From positions 1 through 64,000 of the forward strand of contig JAEWRE010000066.1 of the NCBI GenBank assembly GCA_023460235.1: a DNA stretch of 64,000 nt, read 5' to 3'. Position numbers and translations under genes: made by a program. Numbering within the stretch: the stretch's first letter is position 1; every line of letters starts with the position of its first letter. Positions 18,350-28,844 of the stretch are shown here, piece after piece. The notes under the pieces are model-generated. The model made no database searches, was not told the DNA's origin, and saw nothing but the letters and a program-made list of their open reading frames with translations. Source of the stretch: Bacillota bacterium. Its GTDB lineage: Bacteria > Bacillota > Clostridia > TANB77 > CAG-465.

Positions 18350-20044
18350 ATGGAACTTGATCCAAAAAATATAGAACTTGCAAGTTTAATGTTTCCTGAT
18401 GTAGAAAAAACTATACAGGATTTGGAAGAAAGATATCCTAAAAGAAACCTAAAAGATGGTGCAGAAGTTATAAGGTTTGCACCATCTCCAACTGGTTTTT
18501 TACATACAGGAGCACTATATACTTCACTTGCAGGAAATAGACTTGCAAAACAATCAAATGGTATTTACTATTTAAGAATAGAAGATACAGATAGAAAAAG
18601 AGAAGTAGAAGGTAGCATAGGAATGTTTACTCACCAAATGAATGAATTTGGAATAATTCCTGATGAAGGAGTTGTATCTGATTCAGAAGAAATTGGTGAA
18701 TACGGTCCATATACTCAAAGTAAAAGAGAAGAAATCTATAGAATCTGTGCTAAATACTTAGTTGAAAAAGGGCTAGCATATCCTTGTTTTTGTACTCAAG
18801 AAATGATTGAGACAACTCGTAAATCTCAGGAAGAAAACAAGATTGTACCAGGATACTATGGTATTTATGCAAGATGTAGAAATATATCTGTAGATGAATC
18901 TATTCAAAGAGTTAAATCTGGTGAAGATTATATCGTTAGATTTAGATCAAGTGGATCACATCTACGTAAGATAGCTTTTATTGATCAAATAAGAGGTAAA
19001 ATTGAAATAGCTGAAAATGATCAAGATGTAGTTATACTTAAATCTGATGGTCTACCTACTTATCATTTTGCACATATTGTAGATGATCATTTTATGAGAA
19101 CTACTCTAATTACTCGTGGTGAAGAATGGATTCCATCTGTTCCAATTCATGTTGAATTATTTAAGGCTATGGACTTTGAATTACCTAAATATGCACATTT
19201 TTCTAGTGTTATGGTAAAAGAAGGAGAATCAAAGAGAAAACTAAGTAAGAGAAAAGATAAAGAAGCAGCAGTTTCTTACTTTTTACAAGCTGGGTATCCA
19301 ATTGATTCTGTTATAGAATATCTATTAACTTTAATTAATTCAGATTATGAACCATGGAGAATGAAAAATCCTACAGAGGATAAATTTAACTTTACGGTAA
19401 AACTTGCTAAAATGAATACTGCTGGAGCATTATTTGATATTGCTAAATTAAATGATGTAAGTAAAGAAGTAATAGCAAGAATGAATAGTGAAGAAATCTT
19501 TGAAAATGTAACTGCATGGGCAAAAGAATATGATAAAGAGTTATATGAATTATTGAATAATGATGTGGAATTTTCTAAAAAAGTTTTTGCTCTTGAAAGA
19601 GACGGAGCAAAGAAAATTAGAAAAGATATATATAAATGGGAAGATATTAGAGAAACATTTTTCTATTTCTTTAATGAATTATTTAATAAAGATATAGAAA
19701 CAAACAGTTATGAATTTGATTATATAAAAGGAACTGAAAATACAAAAATTACTGAAGAGATAGTAAAAAGAGTAATTGAAAAGTATTTAGAAAAATATAA
19801 TCATAGCGATGATAAAGATAACTGGTTTTTAAATATGAAATCATGTGCAGATGAACTTGGATTTTGTACTGATATGAAAGAATATAAACAAAATCCTGAT
19901 AATTACATTGGAAGTACTGCAGATTTTTCAAGTATAATTCGTATTGCTTTAACAAATAGAAAAAATACACCTGATATATACTTAATTATGCAAATACTTG
20001 GTAAAGATGAAGTTATTTCAAGATTAAAAAACGTTATAAAATAA
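18350..20044 (+). CDS. gltX: Glutamyl-tRNA synthetase
   Basis: Class I aminoacyl-tRNA synthetase charging tRNA-Glu. It has 564 residues from the ATG at 18350; an in-frame GTG at 18338 falls inside the AAGGTGG ribosome site. The HIGH-like motif is in SPTGFLHTGAL (His at residue 52) and the KMSKS-like motif is KLSKR at about residues 297-301. It is about 80 residues longer than the common bacterial enzyme, with a charged C-terminal anticodon-binding region. Whether it also glutamylates tRNA-Gln cannot be told, as no gatCAB is in the window. A strong terminator follows. Confidence 0.94.
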   Translation: MELDPKNIELASLMFPDVEKTIQDLEERYPKRNLKDGAEVIRFAPSPTGFLHTGALYTSLAGNRLAKQSNGIYYLRIEDTDRKREVEGSIGMFTHQMNEFGIIPDEGVVSDSEEIGEYGPYTQSKREEIYRICAKYLVEKGLAYPCFCTQEMIETTRKSQEENKIVPGYYGIYARCRNISVDESIQRVKSGEDYIVRFRSSGSHLRKIAFIDQIRGKIEIAENDQDVVILKSDGLPTYHFAHIVDDHFMRTTLITRGEEWIPSVPIHVELFKAMDFELPKYAHFSSVMVKEGESKRKLSKRKDKEAAVSYFLQAGYPIDSVIEYLLTLINSDYEPWRMKNPTEDKFNFTVKLAKMNTAGALFDIAKLNDVSKEVIARMNSEEIFENVTAWAKEYDKELYELLNNDVEFSKKVFALERDGAKKIRKDIYKWEDIRETFFYFFNELFNKDIETNSYEFDYIKGTENTKITEEIVKRVIEKYLEKYNHSDDKDNWFLNMKSCADELGFCTDMKEYKQNPDNYIGSTADFSSIIRIALTNRKNTPDIYLIMQILGKDEVISRLKNVIK

Positions 20045-20059
20045 AGATGAAAATAAGCG

Positions 20060-20094
20060 GATAAGAATATTAAAATATTCTTATCTTCTTTTTT
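20060..20094 (+). terminator. Rho-independent terminator after gltX
   Basis: Perfect 12-bp stem GATAAGAATATT (20060-20071) / AATATTCTTATC (20074-20085), followed by TTCTTTTTT. Confidence 0.9.
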
Positions 20095-20136
20095 ATGCAT
20101 TTGTAGAAATATATATATATTTGCAATTTTATGTTG

Positions 20137-20237
20137 AATAATATCATCTTTTATGATATTATTACATCAAATCTATTAAATTTGATATGTTATTTTGCTG
20201 TTTTATGTATAGGAGGAGGTTAATAAAGGTTTATTAA
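20137..20237 (+). promoter_or_regulatory. Structured leader of the RHS gene with orphan Shine-Dalgarno
   Basis: Three successive inverted repeats: AATAATATCAT/ATGATATTATT (20137-20163), ATCAAAT/ATTTGAT (about 20166-20186) and TTAATAAA/TTTATTAA (20220-20237). An AGGAGGAGG at 20211-20219 has no start codon at usable distance. The real ribosome site of the RHS gene is GGGGAG just before 20332. Confidence 0.4.
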
Positions 20238-20331
20238 TCTTTGTAAAATAGTAAATTCATTCTAATTTTTTAATCAAATAATTAAATATAAAAGTTTAAG
20301 TTTTTATTGTATTTTATAAGGGGAGTTTATC

Positions 20332-23300
20332 ATGGAAAATAATATCATATTTAAAATAGTATCATTGGTTTTAATAATATCAATGGTATTAAATTTAATA
20401 CCTCAAAATGTGTATGCAGAAATAATACCACAAGAAATAAAGGAACAAAGTGTATCTGCAGAAGATGAAAAAACTAATGGAGAAAATATTGTAAAAGAAA
20501 TTGTTGATAAAAGGGAAGAAAATAAAAAATATTTTCTTTTAGAAAACAATGATGTAAAAATTGCTATTTATGATTCGCCAGTACATTATTTAAAAGATGG
20601 GAAGTGGGAGGATATAAATAATAGTTTATCTGAATCTAAAGATGATGATGGGGATAATGTAAACACTAACATATCAAATAATTTCAAGATAAAGTTTGCA
20701 AAAACTTCAAAAGAAAATAAGCTTGTTAATATCGAAAGCGATAAATTTAATATTAAATGGTCACTTCAAAATCCTAACAAAGTTAAGAGTATAAAAACTA
20801 GTACTTCAAGTAACTTAAATAGTGAATCTTCTAATAAAAGTGATTTAAAAAATATAAAATCAAGTATTACATATAATAATATTTTGAATAATATTGATAT
20901 TTCCTATTATGTAGAATCACAATCAGTGAAAGAAAATATAGTTTTAAAAAATAAAGAGGCTTTAAGTAATAAATTAATATTTAATTTAGATATAGGTGAT
21001 TGTGAAGCAAAACTAGATGATAATGGAGATATATCAATATACAATAAAGATGAAATTGTTTCAAAAATTTATGCTCCATTTATGTATGATTCAAATTTTG
21101 AATATAGTGATAAAATTAAAGTTAAATTAGAAAAAAATAATAATAAATATACATTAGAATTAGAACCTGATTTAGAGTGGTTAAATGATTCAAATAGAGC
21201 TTATCCAGTAACTATAGATCCTACTGTGAATACATCTCTATATTATCAAGATATAGAAGATACATATATTTATCAAGGTGATTCAGATAATCCTAATAAA
21301 TTTGAGGCACATATACTTAGAGTTGGCGGAGGCATTAGCAGAATATATAGGTCATTAATAAAATTTAAATTACCTAAGATAAATTCTGGTGATCAGATAA
21401 TAAATGCCAATCTTAATTTATATAACTATCCTGATACAGAAGAATGGAATCCTTGTAGTTGGCAACGACAAATTAATGTTCACAAAGTAACAAGTAATTG
21501 GGATCAAACTAATGCATATTGGTCAAATTGCTCAAGTATATATGACCCTAATATCGTTGACTATTCAGTTTATCAATATGATTCTAATAATACAAAAGCG
21601 CAAAATTTTTGGAATATAACATCTATAGTTAAGGATTGGTACATAACAGGAAATAATTATGGTTTAATGCTAAAAGAAAACAATGAAATGGTTACAGGTG
21701 GTAATGAAGCCTATTATTTATCAGCTAATACTAATGCACAGTATTATTTAAATTATAGACCTGTTGTAAATATAACATATAGAAATCAGACAGGTTTAGA
21801 AGATTATCTAAGTTATCATCAACAATCTATTGGTAGAGCAGGTACAAGCTATATTAATGACTATAATGGCAATTTAATACTTTCTCATTCAGATGCTCAA
21901 ACTCCAGGACAACTTATGCCAGCAACAGTAACCCACATATACAATACTAATGATAAAGATTTGAATATAAATTATGGTAATGGATGGAGACTTAATATTT
22001 CACAGCTAATTAACATAGAAAATATTGACGGTAAAGAATATGCAAAATATATTGATGAAGATGGTACAGCACACTATTTTCTAAAACAAGGGTCAACTAA
22101 TATATACAAAGATGAAGATGGTTTAAGTTTAACACTAACATTAAATTCAGATAGTACTTTCACTTTGAAAGACAAGGGAAACAATACTATTACCTTTGAA
22201 AAAAGAATTGTAAATGGCAAAGAATTATGGCATTTAAATAAAATATCAGATGCATCTGGTAATAGTATAAAAGTAACATTCCTTCAAGGATATCCAAATA
22301 ATTTTTATATAGATACTATAGTTGATGGAGCAGGAAGTACATTAAAGTTATATTGGATAAATGGTAAGCTAGGCTCAATAGTGGATCAAAATTCAAAAGC
22401 TATTACATATCAATATGATAATAATTCGAGATTAGTAAAAATAATTTATCCTGATGAAAAAAGTTCTATATATGTATATGATGGTAAAGGACTATTAACT
22501 AGCGCAAAAAATATTGATGGTTCACATGTGGACTATAAATATAATGTTGGACTACCTTACAGAGTTAGTAATATAACAGAATATAGTTCATCAAATGAAG
22601 TTGGAAATTCGCTCGATATGTCATACGGTAAAAATTCTACCACTTTTACTGATAGTAATGGGTATAGCAATTTATATTCATTTAATAATTTTGGAAATTT
22701 AATAAGTGCTGTTGATTTTGGTAAGAGTTCAACTGATATTAGTAAAGCTTATGGAAAAACATATAAATATGGAAACAGCAATGGTGAAAAAAATAAAATT
22801 ACTTTAGATTCAAAAATGATATCTCCTGTAATAAATAAAATTCTAAATGGAAATGCTGAATTAGATTCAAATTGGACATACATAAATTGGGGAGCAAATA
22901 CCGGTTCATTATCATATCAAACTAATCAAAAATATTATGGTAATAGATCTTTAAATATACTTTCAAACAATAACAATAAAGATTCTAGAGTTTTTGCATA
23001 TCAAAGTATGTCTTTAGAAAAGGGAAAAACTTATACACTTTCATCGTATATTAAAACACAATCAATAAGTAATATTAATAATGGAGGAGCGCAAATATTT
23101 GTATATTATAATACTCCAAGTGGTCTAAAGCTATATGGATCAACTCCAATTAATGGGACTTCTGATTGGAATAGGAATAGTTGCACATTTACATATAGTT
23201 CTGATGCAATAGATAATGTAATAGTTGCTCTTGGAATTAATGTAGAAAGTGGTAATGCATATTTCGATGGTATACAATTAGAAGAAGGAGAAGTTGTAAA

Positions 23301-26300
23301 TACATATAATTTGATAGAAAACTCTGGATTTGATTTTGGTTTAACTAATTGGGTAAGAAGTTCTGATTGTAACGCTACAAATGATACAGTAGTATCTACA
23401 ATATATGGTAATAATTTTAGATTTACTGGAGAAGCTGCATCTAGAAAAAATATAGATCAAAGAGTAAATATTTCAGGTAAAAAGGGTGATATATATTCAC
23501 TATCTTCTTGGGTGAAAACTGGTGCTTTACCAAATGATACTATAAAACTTAATAGAGTTACAGCTGGAATAGCTAGAAATGATAATTCTATACAGTGGAT
23601 TGATATTGATATTAATGGTGACAGTAATTCATGGCAATATGTTGCGGATCAATTTATTACTGATAGTGACTATAAATATATAGATATTTACCTTACTTAT
23701 TATTATAATTCAAATGAAGTATATTTTGATAATGTATCACTTTTAAAAGAGGATTTTGGACAAAGCTATTCTTATGATAAAGATGGTAATTTGATATCTA
23801 CTCAAGACTTATCAAAACAGAATTCTACAATGCAGTATAATGGAAATAATGAAATATTAAATACTGTAGATGCAAAGGGTGGAAAATTTGTATATGAATA
23901 TGATTCAAAAGTTAGAAATAGACTTTTAGCTGCAACAAATAATTCTAAAATAAGTTATATTTTTAATTATGATAATTTTGGTAATACTACTAGTACATTA
24001 ATAGAAAATAAGGATAAAATATCTACAGAACTATCAACAAATAAAATTTACTATATAAGAACAAAAAGTAGTGGACTATATTTTGATGTAAGTGGAAATT
24101 CTAATTCTAATGGAACTAGTATAGTTCAATATTTACTAAATAGTGGACAAAATCAAAAATGGAAGATATATGATACTGGTGATAATTATTATTACATTAG
24201 ACCACAAAATGCTAGTAATATGAATCTTCAATATTCATCTGATAATAAAATTCAAATAGCTAATCCAAATTCAAGTGATTCTCAAAAATGGAAGATTCAG
24301 AAAAATATAGATGGCTCTTTTAAAATTTTTTCAAAAGAACAAAATCAAGAAAATGTAATAACAATACCAGATAATTCTAAAAATATAGGTATTAATCTTA
24401 TAAAATCTAAAGATGAAAATAATGAAAATCAATCATTTTTCTTTGAAGAAGTTGGTGTTGATAATTCTGAGGATAAATCTATTTTAGAATCTGGTGAAGT
24501 ATTTTATATAAAATCTAAAAATAGTAATTTATATCTAGATTATGGAAAAGATTCAAACGGAAATATAACAGATGGTAATTTTGCAAAAATAGTTCAAAGA
24601 AAGTTTAGTGGTGATAATTCACAAAAGTGGAGAATTGTTAGAAAAGAAAATGGCGAATATAAAATAATATCATTAAACAGTAAAACTGGTAGAGCTATTG
24701 ATTTAAAAGATTCAAAAAACTCTAATAATAATCCAGTGCAAATGTATGATTATAGCGAAGCAGCTTCTAATCAAGAATGGACAGTATATAAAAATGATAA
24801 TAATACATATAGAATAACTTCAAAATCAACTAATGATACAAAAGATCTAGCAGTAAAAGATTCTTCAAATGCTGAAGAATCAGAAATAGTTGTATATGAT
24901 ACAAATTATCAAAATAATCAAAAGTGGTATCTTGAACCAGTAAATATGCTAAATATAGAAGAAGATGCTATATATAATATAAAAAATAAAAATAGTAATT
25001 TATATCTTGGGTTAACTGACGGTTTAGATAACAATGGAGTTAGTATTGAACAATCTAATAAAAATGCTGATCTTAATCAAGAATGGAAATTTGTAAAATT
25101 AAGCAATGGTTATTTTAAAATTGTAAATAAAAATAACAATAAAGTAATGAATGTAAAGGACAGTAGTACACAAAACTCTACAAAAATACAATTATGGGAT
25201 GATACAAACAGTATATCTCAGCAATATGAAATTGTACCATTAGAAAATGGATTAGTTAATATAAAACCAAGAATTATTTATGGTAAGAGTAGTATAAATA
25301 TAACTGGTTCAAGTAAAGATCCAGGAGCAAATCTAGAAATATATGATTCTAGTGATTCACTATCAATGCAATTTTATTTAGAGAAAGTTAATGGTCCTAC
25401 AAATTTACATATAGAATCAAAAGCAGAATATACAAATGATGGAAGATTTTTAAATAAGATTATTGATTCAACTGGAAAAGAAGTCACATATAATTATAAT
25501 TTTAACGAGGAAAATGATACAGGATCAGGAACATTATCAAATGTGGTTGATGCCAAAGGAAATAAAACACAGTATGGATATGATAATTTAGATAGATTAA
25601 CTAAAGTAAGTTTAACTGATGGAGATAAAACATATAGTAATACTTATACTTATTTAAATGACAGATTATCAAGCATACTTCATAATGGATTTAGTTATGG
25701 TTTCATATATGATAATTTTGGTAATACAAAGCAAGTTAAAGTAAATGATCAAGTATTAGTAACTAATAATTACGAAAGTAGAAATGGAAACTTAAAAAGT
25801 AGCATTTATGGGAACAATCAAACTGTTTCATATACTTATGATAGATTTAATAGAGTATCATCTAAAATAGGTACTAATGGAACGAATACTTACCAATATG
25901 ATTCTAAAGGTAATTTAGCTGTAAAAAATGATGGTTTAAATAAACTAAATCACAAATATACTTATGATTTATCTGATAGATTAGTAAATGTTAGTGTTTC
26001 TAATGGATTTGAAATAAGCTATAATTATGATTCAAATAGTAACGTAACTAAACTGACTAGTAGTATAAATTCAAAAAATAAAAATATAGTTGAGTATTCT
26101 ATTGATAGTGACAATAAACAAACTAGTGTTAAGTTAAATAATAATATAAATACTATATATAACTATGACAGATTAAGTAGACTACAAGAAAAATATATAA
26201 AATCTGGATCAAATTCATATAAAACTAGCATTGAGTATATAAGTAATCCAGATAATCAGTTAAAGACAACTACTATGGTATCAAGTATAAAAAATGGACA

Positions 26301-28824
26301 AAATGATAAAATATCATATACTTATGATGCAAATGGTAACATAGAATCGATATTTTATGGAAATGAGTTATCTAAAAAATATTATTATGATGGATTAAAT
26401 CAACTTATCAGGGAAGATAATAAAGAATTAAATGAGACAATACTGTATAGTTATGATAAAGGTGGAAATATATTAAACAAAAAAATATATGATTATACTT
26501 TAGATGCTGATTTAACAGGTAAAGAAAAGAAATCCGAAAATAATTATGAATATGATCTAAATTGGAAAGATAAACTTGTAAGCTATAATGGTAAGAATAT
26601 AACTTATGATAATATTGGAAATCCATTGACATATGATGGGAAAACTTATGTATGGCAAAACGGAAGACAATTGTCTGCAATAATGGATACTGAAAAAGTT
26701 TCATCTGAACTTAATGAACCTTTTGAAGCAAGTAAATTAAGTAACTATATCTTAACTGGAGATTATAATGGGGATGGAAAAGATGATATTGCTGGATTTT
26801 ACGATTGTGGTAATTTACAAATTAAAGTAATAGTATGGATGTCTGATGGAAGTAAATATTCTAATGGAAAAATATGGTTTGATTCTGGTATAGGTAATTT
26901 TGATTTAAGCAAAATGCTAGGTAGAATTGTAAGTGGGGATTATAATGGAGACGGGAAAGATGATATAGCAGTTTTATATGATTATGGAAGCGCCTTAACA
27001 AAAGTATTAGTTTGGACATCAGCAGGTAATACGTTTAACAATCAAAAAGTATGGTGGGACTCAGGAGTTGGAAATTTTGAAGCATCAAAAACAACAGGAA
27101 GAGTAGTATCAGGAGACTATAATGGAGATGGAAAAGACGATATAGCATTTATATATGACTATGGAAATGCAACAGCAAATACATATGTATGGTTATCAAC
27201 AGGTACTAACTATCTACCAAAACAGGCATGGTATGTATCAGGAGCAGGCAATTTTGAAGCATCAAGAACAACAGGAAGAGTAGTATCAGGAGACTATAAT
27301 GGAGATGGAAAAGATGATATAGCATTTATATATGACTATGGAAATACAACAGCAAACACATATGTATGGTTATCGACAGGTACAAATTATTTACAAAAAC
27401 AAGCATGGTACGTCTCAGGGGCAGGAAATTTCGAAGCATCAAGAACAACAGGAAGAGTAGTATCTGGGGATTATAATGGAGACGGAAAAGATGATATAGC
27501 ATTTATATATGATTATGGAAATGCAACAGCAAATACATATATATGGTTATCAACAGGCACAAATTATTTACAAAAACAAGCATGGTATGTCTCAGGGCCA
27601 GGCAATTTTGAAGCATCAATCGCAACAGGAAGAGTAGTATCAGGAGACTATAATGGAGATGGAAAAGATGATATAGCAACTTTATATTCTTATGATAGAT
27701 ATGATTCATCATATATTAATTTTATTTCAAAAGGAAATGGATTCATTAATAATACGTTCTCTAATTGGTGGAATTCTAATAGTAATAGTATATTTTATAA
27801 TTATAATGATAATGGAATAAGAACTCAAAAAAGAGTTAATGAAAAAACAACTGACTATTATTTAGATGGTGATAAAGTATTATACGAAAAAACAGGAAAT
27901 AATATAATTTATTATATATATGATGCAGAAAACAATTTATTAGGGTTTAAATATAATGAAACACAATATTATTATGTAAGAAATGCTCAAGGGGATATAA
28001 TACAAATACTTGACAATAATTTGAAGTGTGTGGTATCATATACTTATGATACTTGGGGAGTTCTCGTTAAGATTACTGATGGTGCTGGTTTAGACGTAAC
28101 CAATGACTCAAACAATATTGGTAATATTAATCCATATCGTTATAGAGGTTATCGTTATGACAATGAGACACAAATGTATTATCTAAATTCTAGGTACTAC
28201 AACCCTGAATTCGGACGTTTCATAAATGCAGATTCTTATGGCGGGGATATAGGAAAAGTATTATCACATAATTCATTTGCATATTGTTTAAATAATCCTA
28301 TTAATCAATATGATCCTAATGGAAATTTTGCATTTGTTATACCTTTTTTGATACCTGCTGTAACTTTTATATTATCATATATAATTTTATCAACACCAGC
28401 AGTTCAACAAGCAATAACAGAAACAGTAAAGGCTGTTGGAAATGTTATTGATAATACAATAAATAATACAATTAAAAATATTAAAACTGCTGTTAATACT
28501 AGTACAAAAGTGACAACTGTAACTACAACTGCAACAGTTAAAAATAAGGATAATAAAAATCCACAATATTGGGCAGCTGATAATGCAGCGAATAAATTAG
28601 AAACTTTAACATATGTTCAAGCACAAGTAAGAGTGGCAAGTGGTAACAATATAATATGTGCAAATCAAAATGCTGCATATCTTATTGCTAGAATATATTC
28701 TACTAATCCTTTGCCTGAGATAGATAAAAATCAAAAATTAGGGCAAACATATTATTGGCATTATCATAGAGGAAATAATAAGCATGGATCCCCACATATT
28801 TGGTTTTATGGAGAACCAAATTAA
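20332..28824 (+). CDS. Giant secreted RHS-repeat protein with lectin modules and C-terminal toxin-like tip
   Basis: 2830 residues. Signal peptide at residues 1-~28 (cleavage after VYA). A DNRLRE-like beta domain lies at about 305-485 and the first RHS/YD region begins at about 490. Two CBM4/9-like beta-sandwiches are at about 840-1140 (DSNWTYINWG; FGLTNWVRSS). Three ricin-B-like trefoil segments are at about 1237-1690, each with Q-x-W repeats (NQKWKI, SQKWRI, NQEWKF). More YD repeats run from about 1717 to 2120, then six FG-GAP-like GDYNGDGKDDIA calcium-loop repeats (about 2137-2453). The RHS core signature RYYNPEFGRFINAD is near 2630. After DPNGN (about 2662) comes a divergent ~165-residue tip with a hydrophobic helix and a His-rich end (YYWHYH, SPHIWFYGEP). 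By analogy with RHS polymorphic toxins the tip is a candidate toxin; its family is not recognised. Confidence 0.92.
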   Translation: MENNIIFKIVSLVLIISMVLNLIPQNVYAEIIPQEIKEQSVSAEDEKTNGENIVKEIVDKREENKKYFLLENNDVKIAIYDSPVHYLKDGKWEDINNSLSESKDDDGDNVNTNISNNFKIKFAKTSKENKLVNIESDKFNIKWSLQNPNKVKSIKTSTSSNLNSESSNKSDLKNIKSSITYNNILNNIDISYYVESQSVKENIVLKNKEALSNKLIFNLDIGDCEAKLDDNGDISIYNKDEIVSKIYAPFMYDSNFEYSDKIKVKLEKNNNKYTLELEPDLEWLNDSNRAYPVTIDPTVNTSLYYQDIEDTYIYQGDSDNPNKFEAHILRVGGGISRIYRSLIKFKLPKINSGDQIINANLNLYNYPDTEEWNPCSWQRQINVHKVTSNWDQTNAYWSNCSSIYDPNIVDYSVYQYDSNNTKAQNFWNITSIVKDWYITGNNYGLMLKENNEMVTGGNEAYYLSANTNAQYYLNYRPVVNITYRNQTGLEDYLSYHQQSIGRAGTSYINDYNGNLILSHSDAQTPGQLMPATVTHIYNTNDKDLNINYGNGWRLNISQLINIENIDGKEYAKYIDEDGTAHYFLKQGSTNIYKDEDGLSLTLTLNSDSTFTLKDKGNNTITFEKRIVNGKELWHLNKISDASGNSIKVTFLQGYPNNFYIDTIVDGAGSTLKLYWINGKLGSIVDQNSKAITYQYDNNSRLVKIIYPDEKSSIYVYDGKGLLTSAKNIDGSHVDYKYNVGLPYRVSNITEYSSSNEVGNSLDMSYGKNSTTFTDSNGYSNLYSFNNFGNLISAVDFGKSSTDISKAYGKTYKYGNSNGEKNKITLDSKMISPVINKILNGNAELDSNWTYINWGANTGSLSYQTNQKYYGNRSLNILSNNNNKDSRVFAYQSMSLEKGKTYTLSSYIKTQSISNINNGGAQIFVYYNTPSGLKLYGSTPINGTSDWNRNSCTFTYSSDAIDNVIVALGINVESGNAYFDGIQLEEGEVVNTYNLIENSGFDFGLTNWVRSSDCNATNDTVVSTIYGNNFRFTGEAASRKNIDQRVNISGKKGDIYSLSSWVKTGALPNDTIKLNRVTAGIARNDNSIQWIDIDINGDSNSWQYVADQFITDSDYKYIDIYLTYYYNSNEVYFDNVSLLKEDFGQSYSYDKDGNLISTQDLSKQNSTMQYNGNNEILNTVDAKGGKFVYEYDSKVRNRLLAATNNSKISYIFNYDNFGNTTSTLIENKDKISTELSTNKIYYIRTKSSGLYFDVSGNSNSNGTSIVQYLLNSGQNQKWKIYDTGDNYYYIRPQNASNMNLQYSSDNKIQIANPNSSDSQKWKIQKNIDGSFKIFSKEQNQENVITIPDNSKNIGINLIKSKDENNENQSFFFEEVGVDNSEDKSILESGEVFYIKSKNSNLYLDYGKDSNGNITDGNFAKIVQRKFSGDNSQKWRIVRKENGEYKIISLNSKTGRAIDLKDSKNSNNNPVQMYDYSEAASNQEWTVYKNDNNTYRITSKSTNDTKDLAVKDSSNAEESEIVVYDTNYQNNQKWYLEPVNMLNIEEDAIYNIKNKNSNLYLGLTDGLDNNGVSIEQSNKNADLNQEWKFVKLSNGYFKIVNKNNNKVMNVKDSSTQNSTKIQLWDDTNSISQQYEIVPLENGLVNIKPRIIYGKSSINITGSSKDPGANLEIYDSSDSLSMQFYLEKVNGPTNLHIESKAEYTNDGRFLNKIIDSTGKEVTYNYNFNEENDTGSGTLSNVVDAKGNKTQYGYDNLDRLTKVSLTDGDKTYSNTYTYLNDRLSSILHNGFSYGFIYDNFGNTKQVKVNDQVLVTNNYESRNGNLKSSIYGNNQTVSYTYDRFNRVSSKIGTNGTNTYQYDSKGNLAVKNDGLNKLNHKYTYDLSDRLVNVSVSNGFEISYNYDSNSNVTKLTSSINSKNKNIVEYSIDSDNKQTSVKLNNNINTIYNYDRLSRLQEKYIKSGSNSYKTSIEYISNPDNQLKTTTMVSSIKNGQNDKISYTYDANGNIESIFYGNELSKKYYYDGLNQLIREDNKELNETILYSYDKGGNILNKKIYDYTLDADLTGKEKKSENNYEYDLNWKDKLVSYNGKNITYDNIGNPLTYDGKTYVWQNGRQLSAIMDTEKVSSELNEPFEASKLSNYILTGDYNGDGKDDIAGFYDCGNLQIKVIVWMSDGSKYSNGKIWFDSGIGNFDLSKMLGRIVSGDYNGDGKDDIAVLYDYGSALTKVLVWTSAGNTFNNQKVWWDSGVGNFEASKTTGRVVSGDYNGDGKDDIAFIYDYGNATANTYVWLSTGTNYLPKQAWYVSGAGNFEASRTTGRVVSGDYNGDGKDDIAFIYDYGNTTANTYVWLSTGTNYLQKQAWYVSGAGNFEASRTTGRVVSGDYNGDGKDDIAFIYDYGNATANTYIWLSTGTNYLQKQAWYVSGPGNFEASIATGRVVSGDYNGDGKDDIATLYSYDRYDSSYINFISKGNGFINNTFSNWWNSNSNSIFYNYNDNGIRTQKRVNEKTTDYYLDGDKVLYEKTGNNIIYYIYDAENNLLGFKYNETQYYYVRNAQGDIIQILDNNLKCVVSYTYDTWGVLVKITDGAGLDVTNDSNNIGNINPYRYRGYRYDNETQMYYLNSRYYNPEFGRFINADSYGGDIGKVLSHNSFAYCLNNPINQYDPNGNFAFVIPFLIPAVTFILSYIILSTPAVQQAITETVKAVGNVIDNTINNTIKNIKTAVNTSTKVTTVTTTATVKNKDNKNPQYWAADNAANKLETLTYVQAQVRVASGNNIICANQNAAYLIARIYSTNPLPEIDKNQKLGQTYYWHYHRGNNKHGSPHIWFYGEPN
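27073..27690 (+). repeat. 177-bp tandem repeats encoding FG-GAP-like modules
   Basis: The segment AATTTTGAAGCATCAA (one copy AATTTCGAAGC) recurs at 27073, 27250, 27427 and 27604, exactly 177 bp (59 codons) apart. Copies are near-identical, while two further upstream copies (from about 26740) have diverged. This suggests recent amplification within the RHS gene. Confidence 0.95.
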
Positions 28825-28844
28825 TATTCAAGGAGAAGATAAGA

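Noticed and set aside
28800..28844. TTG start of the DUF4085-like gene inside the RHS frame
   Set aside because: No ribosome site; AAGGAG and ATG at 28845 fit far better and restore the expected MKYMTK N-terminus.
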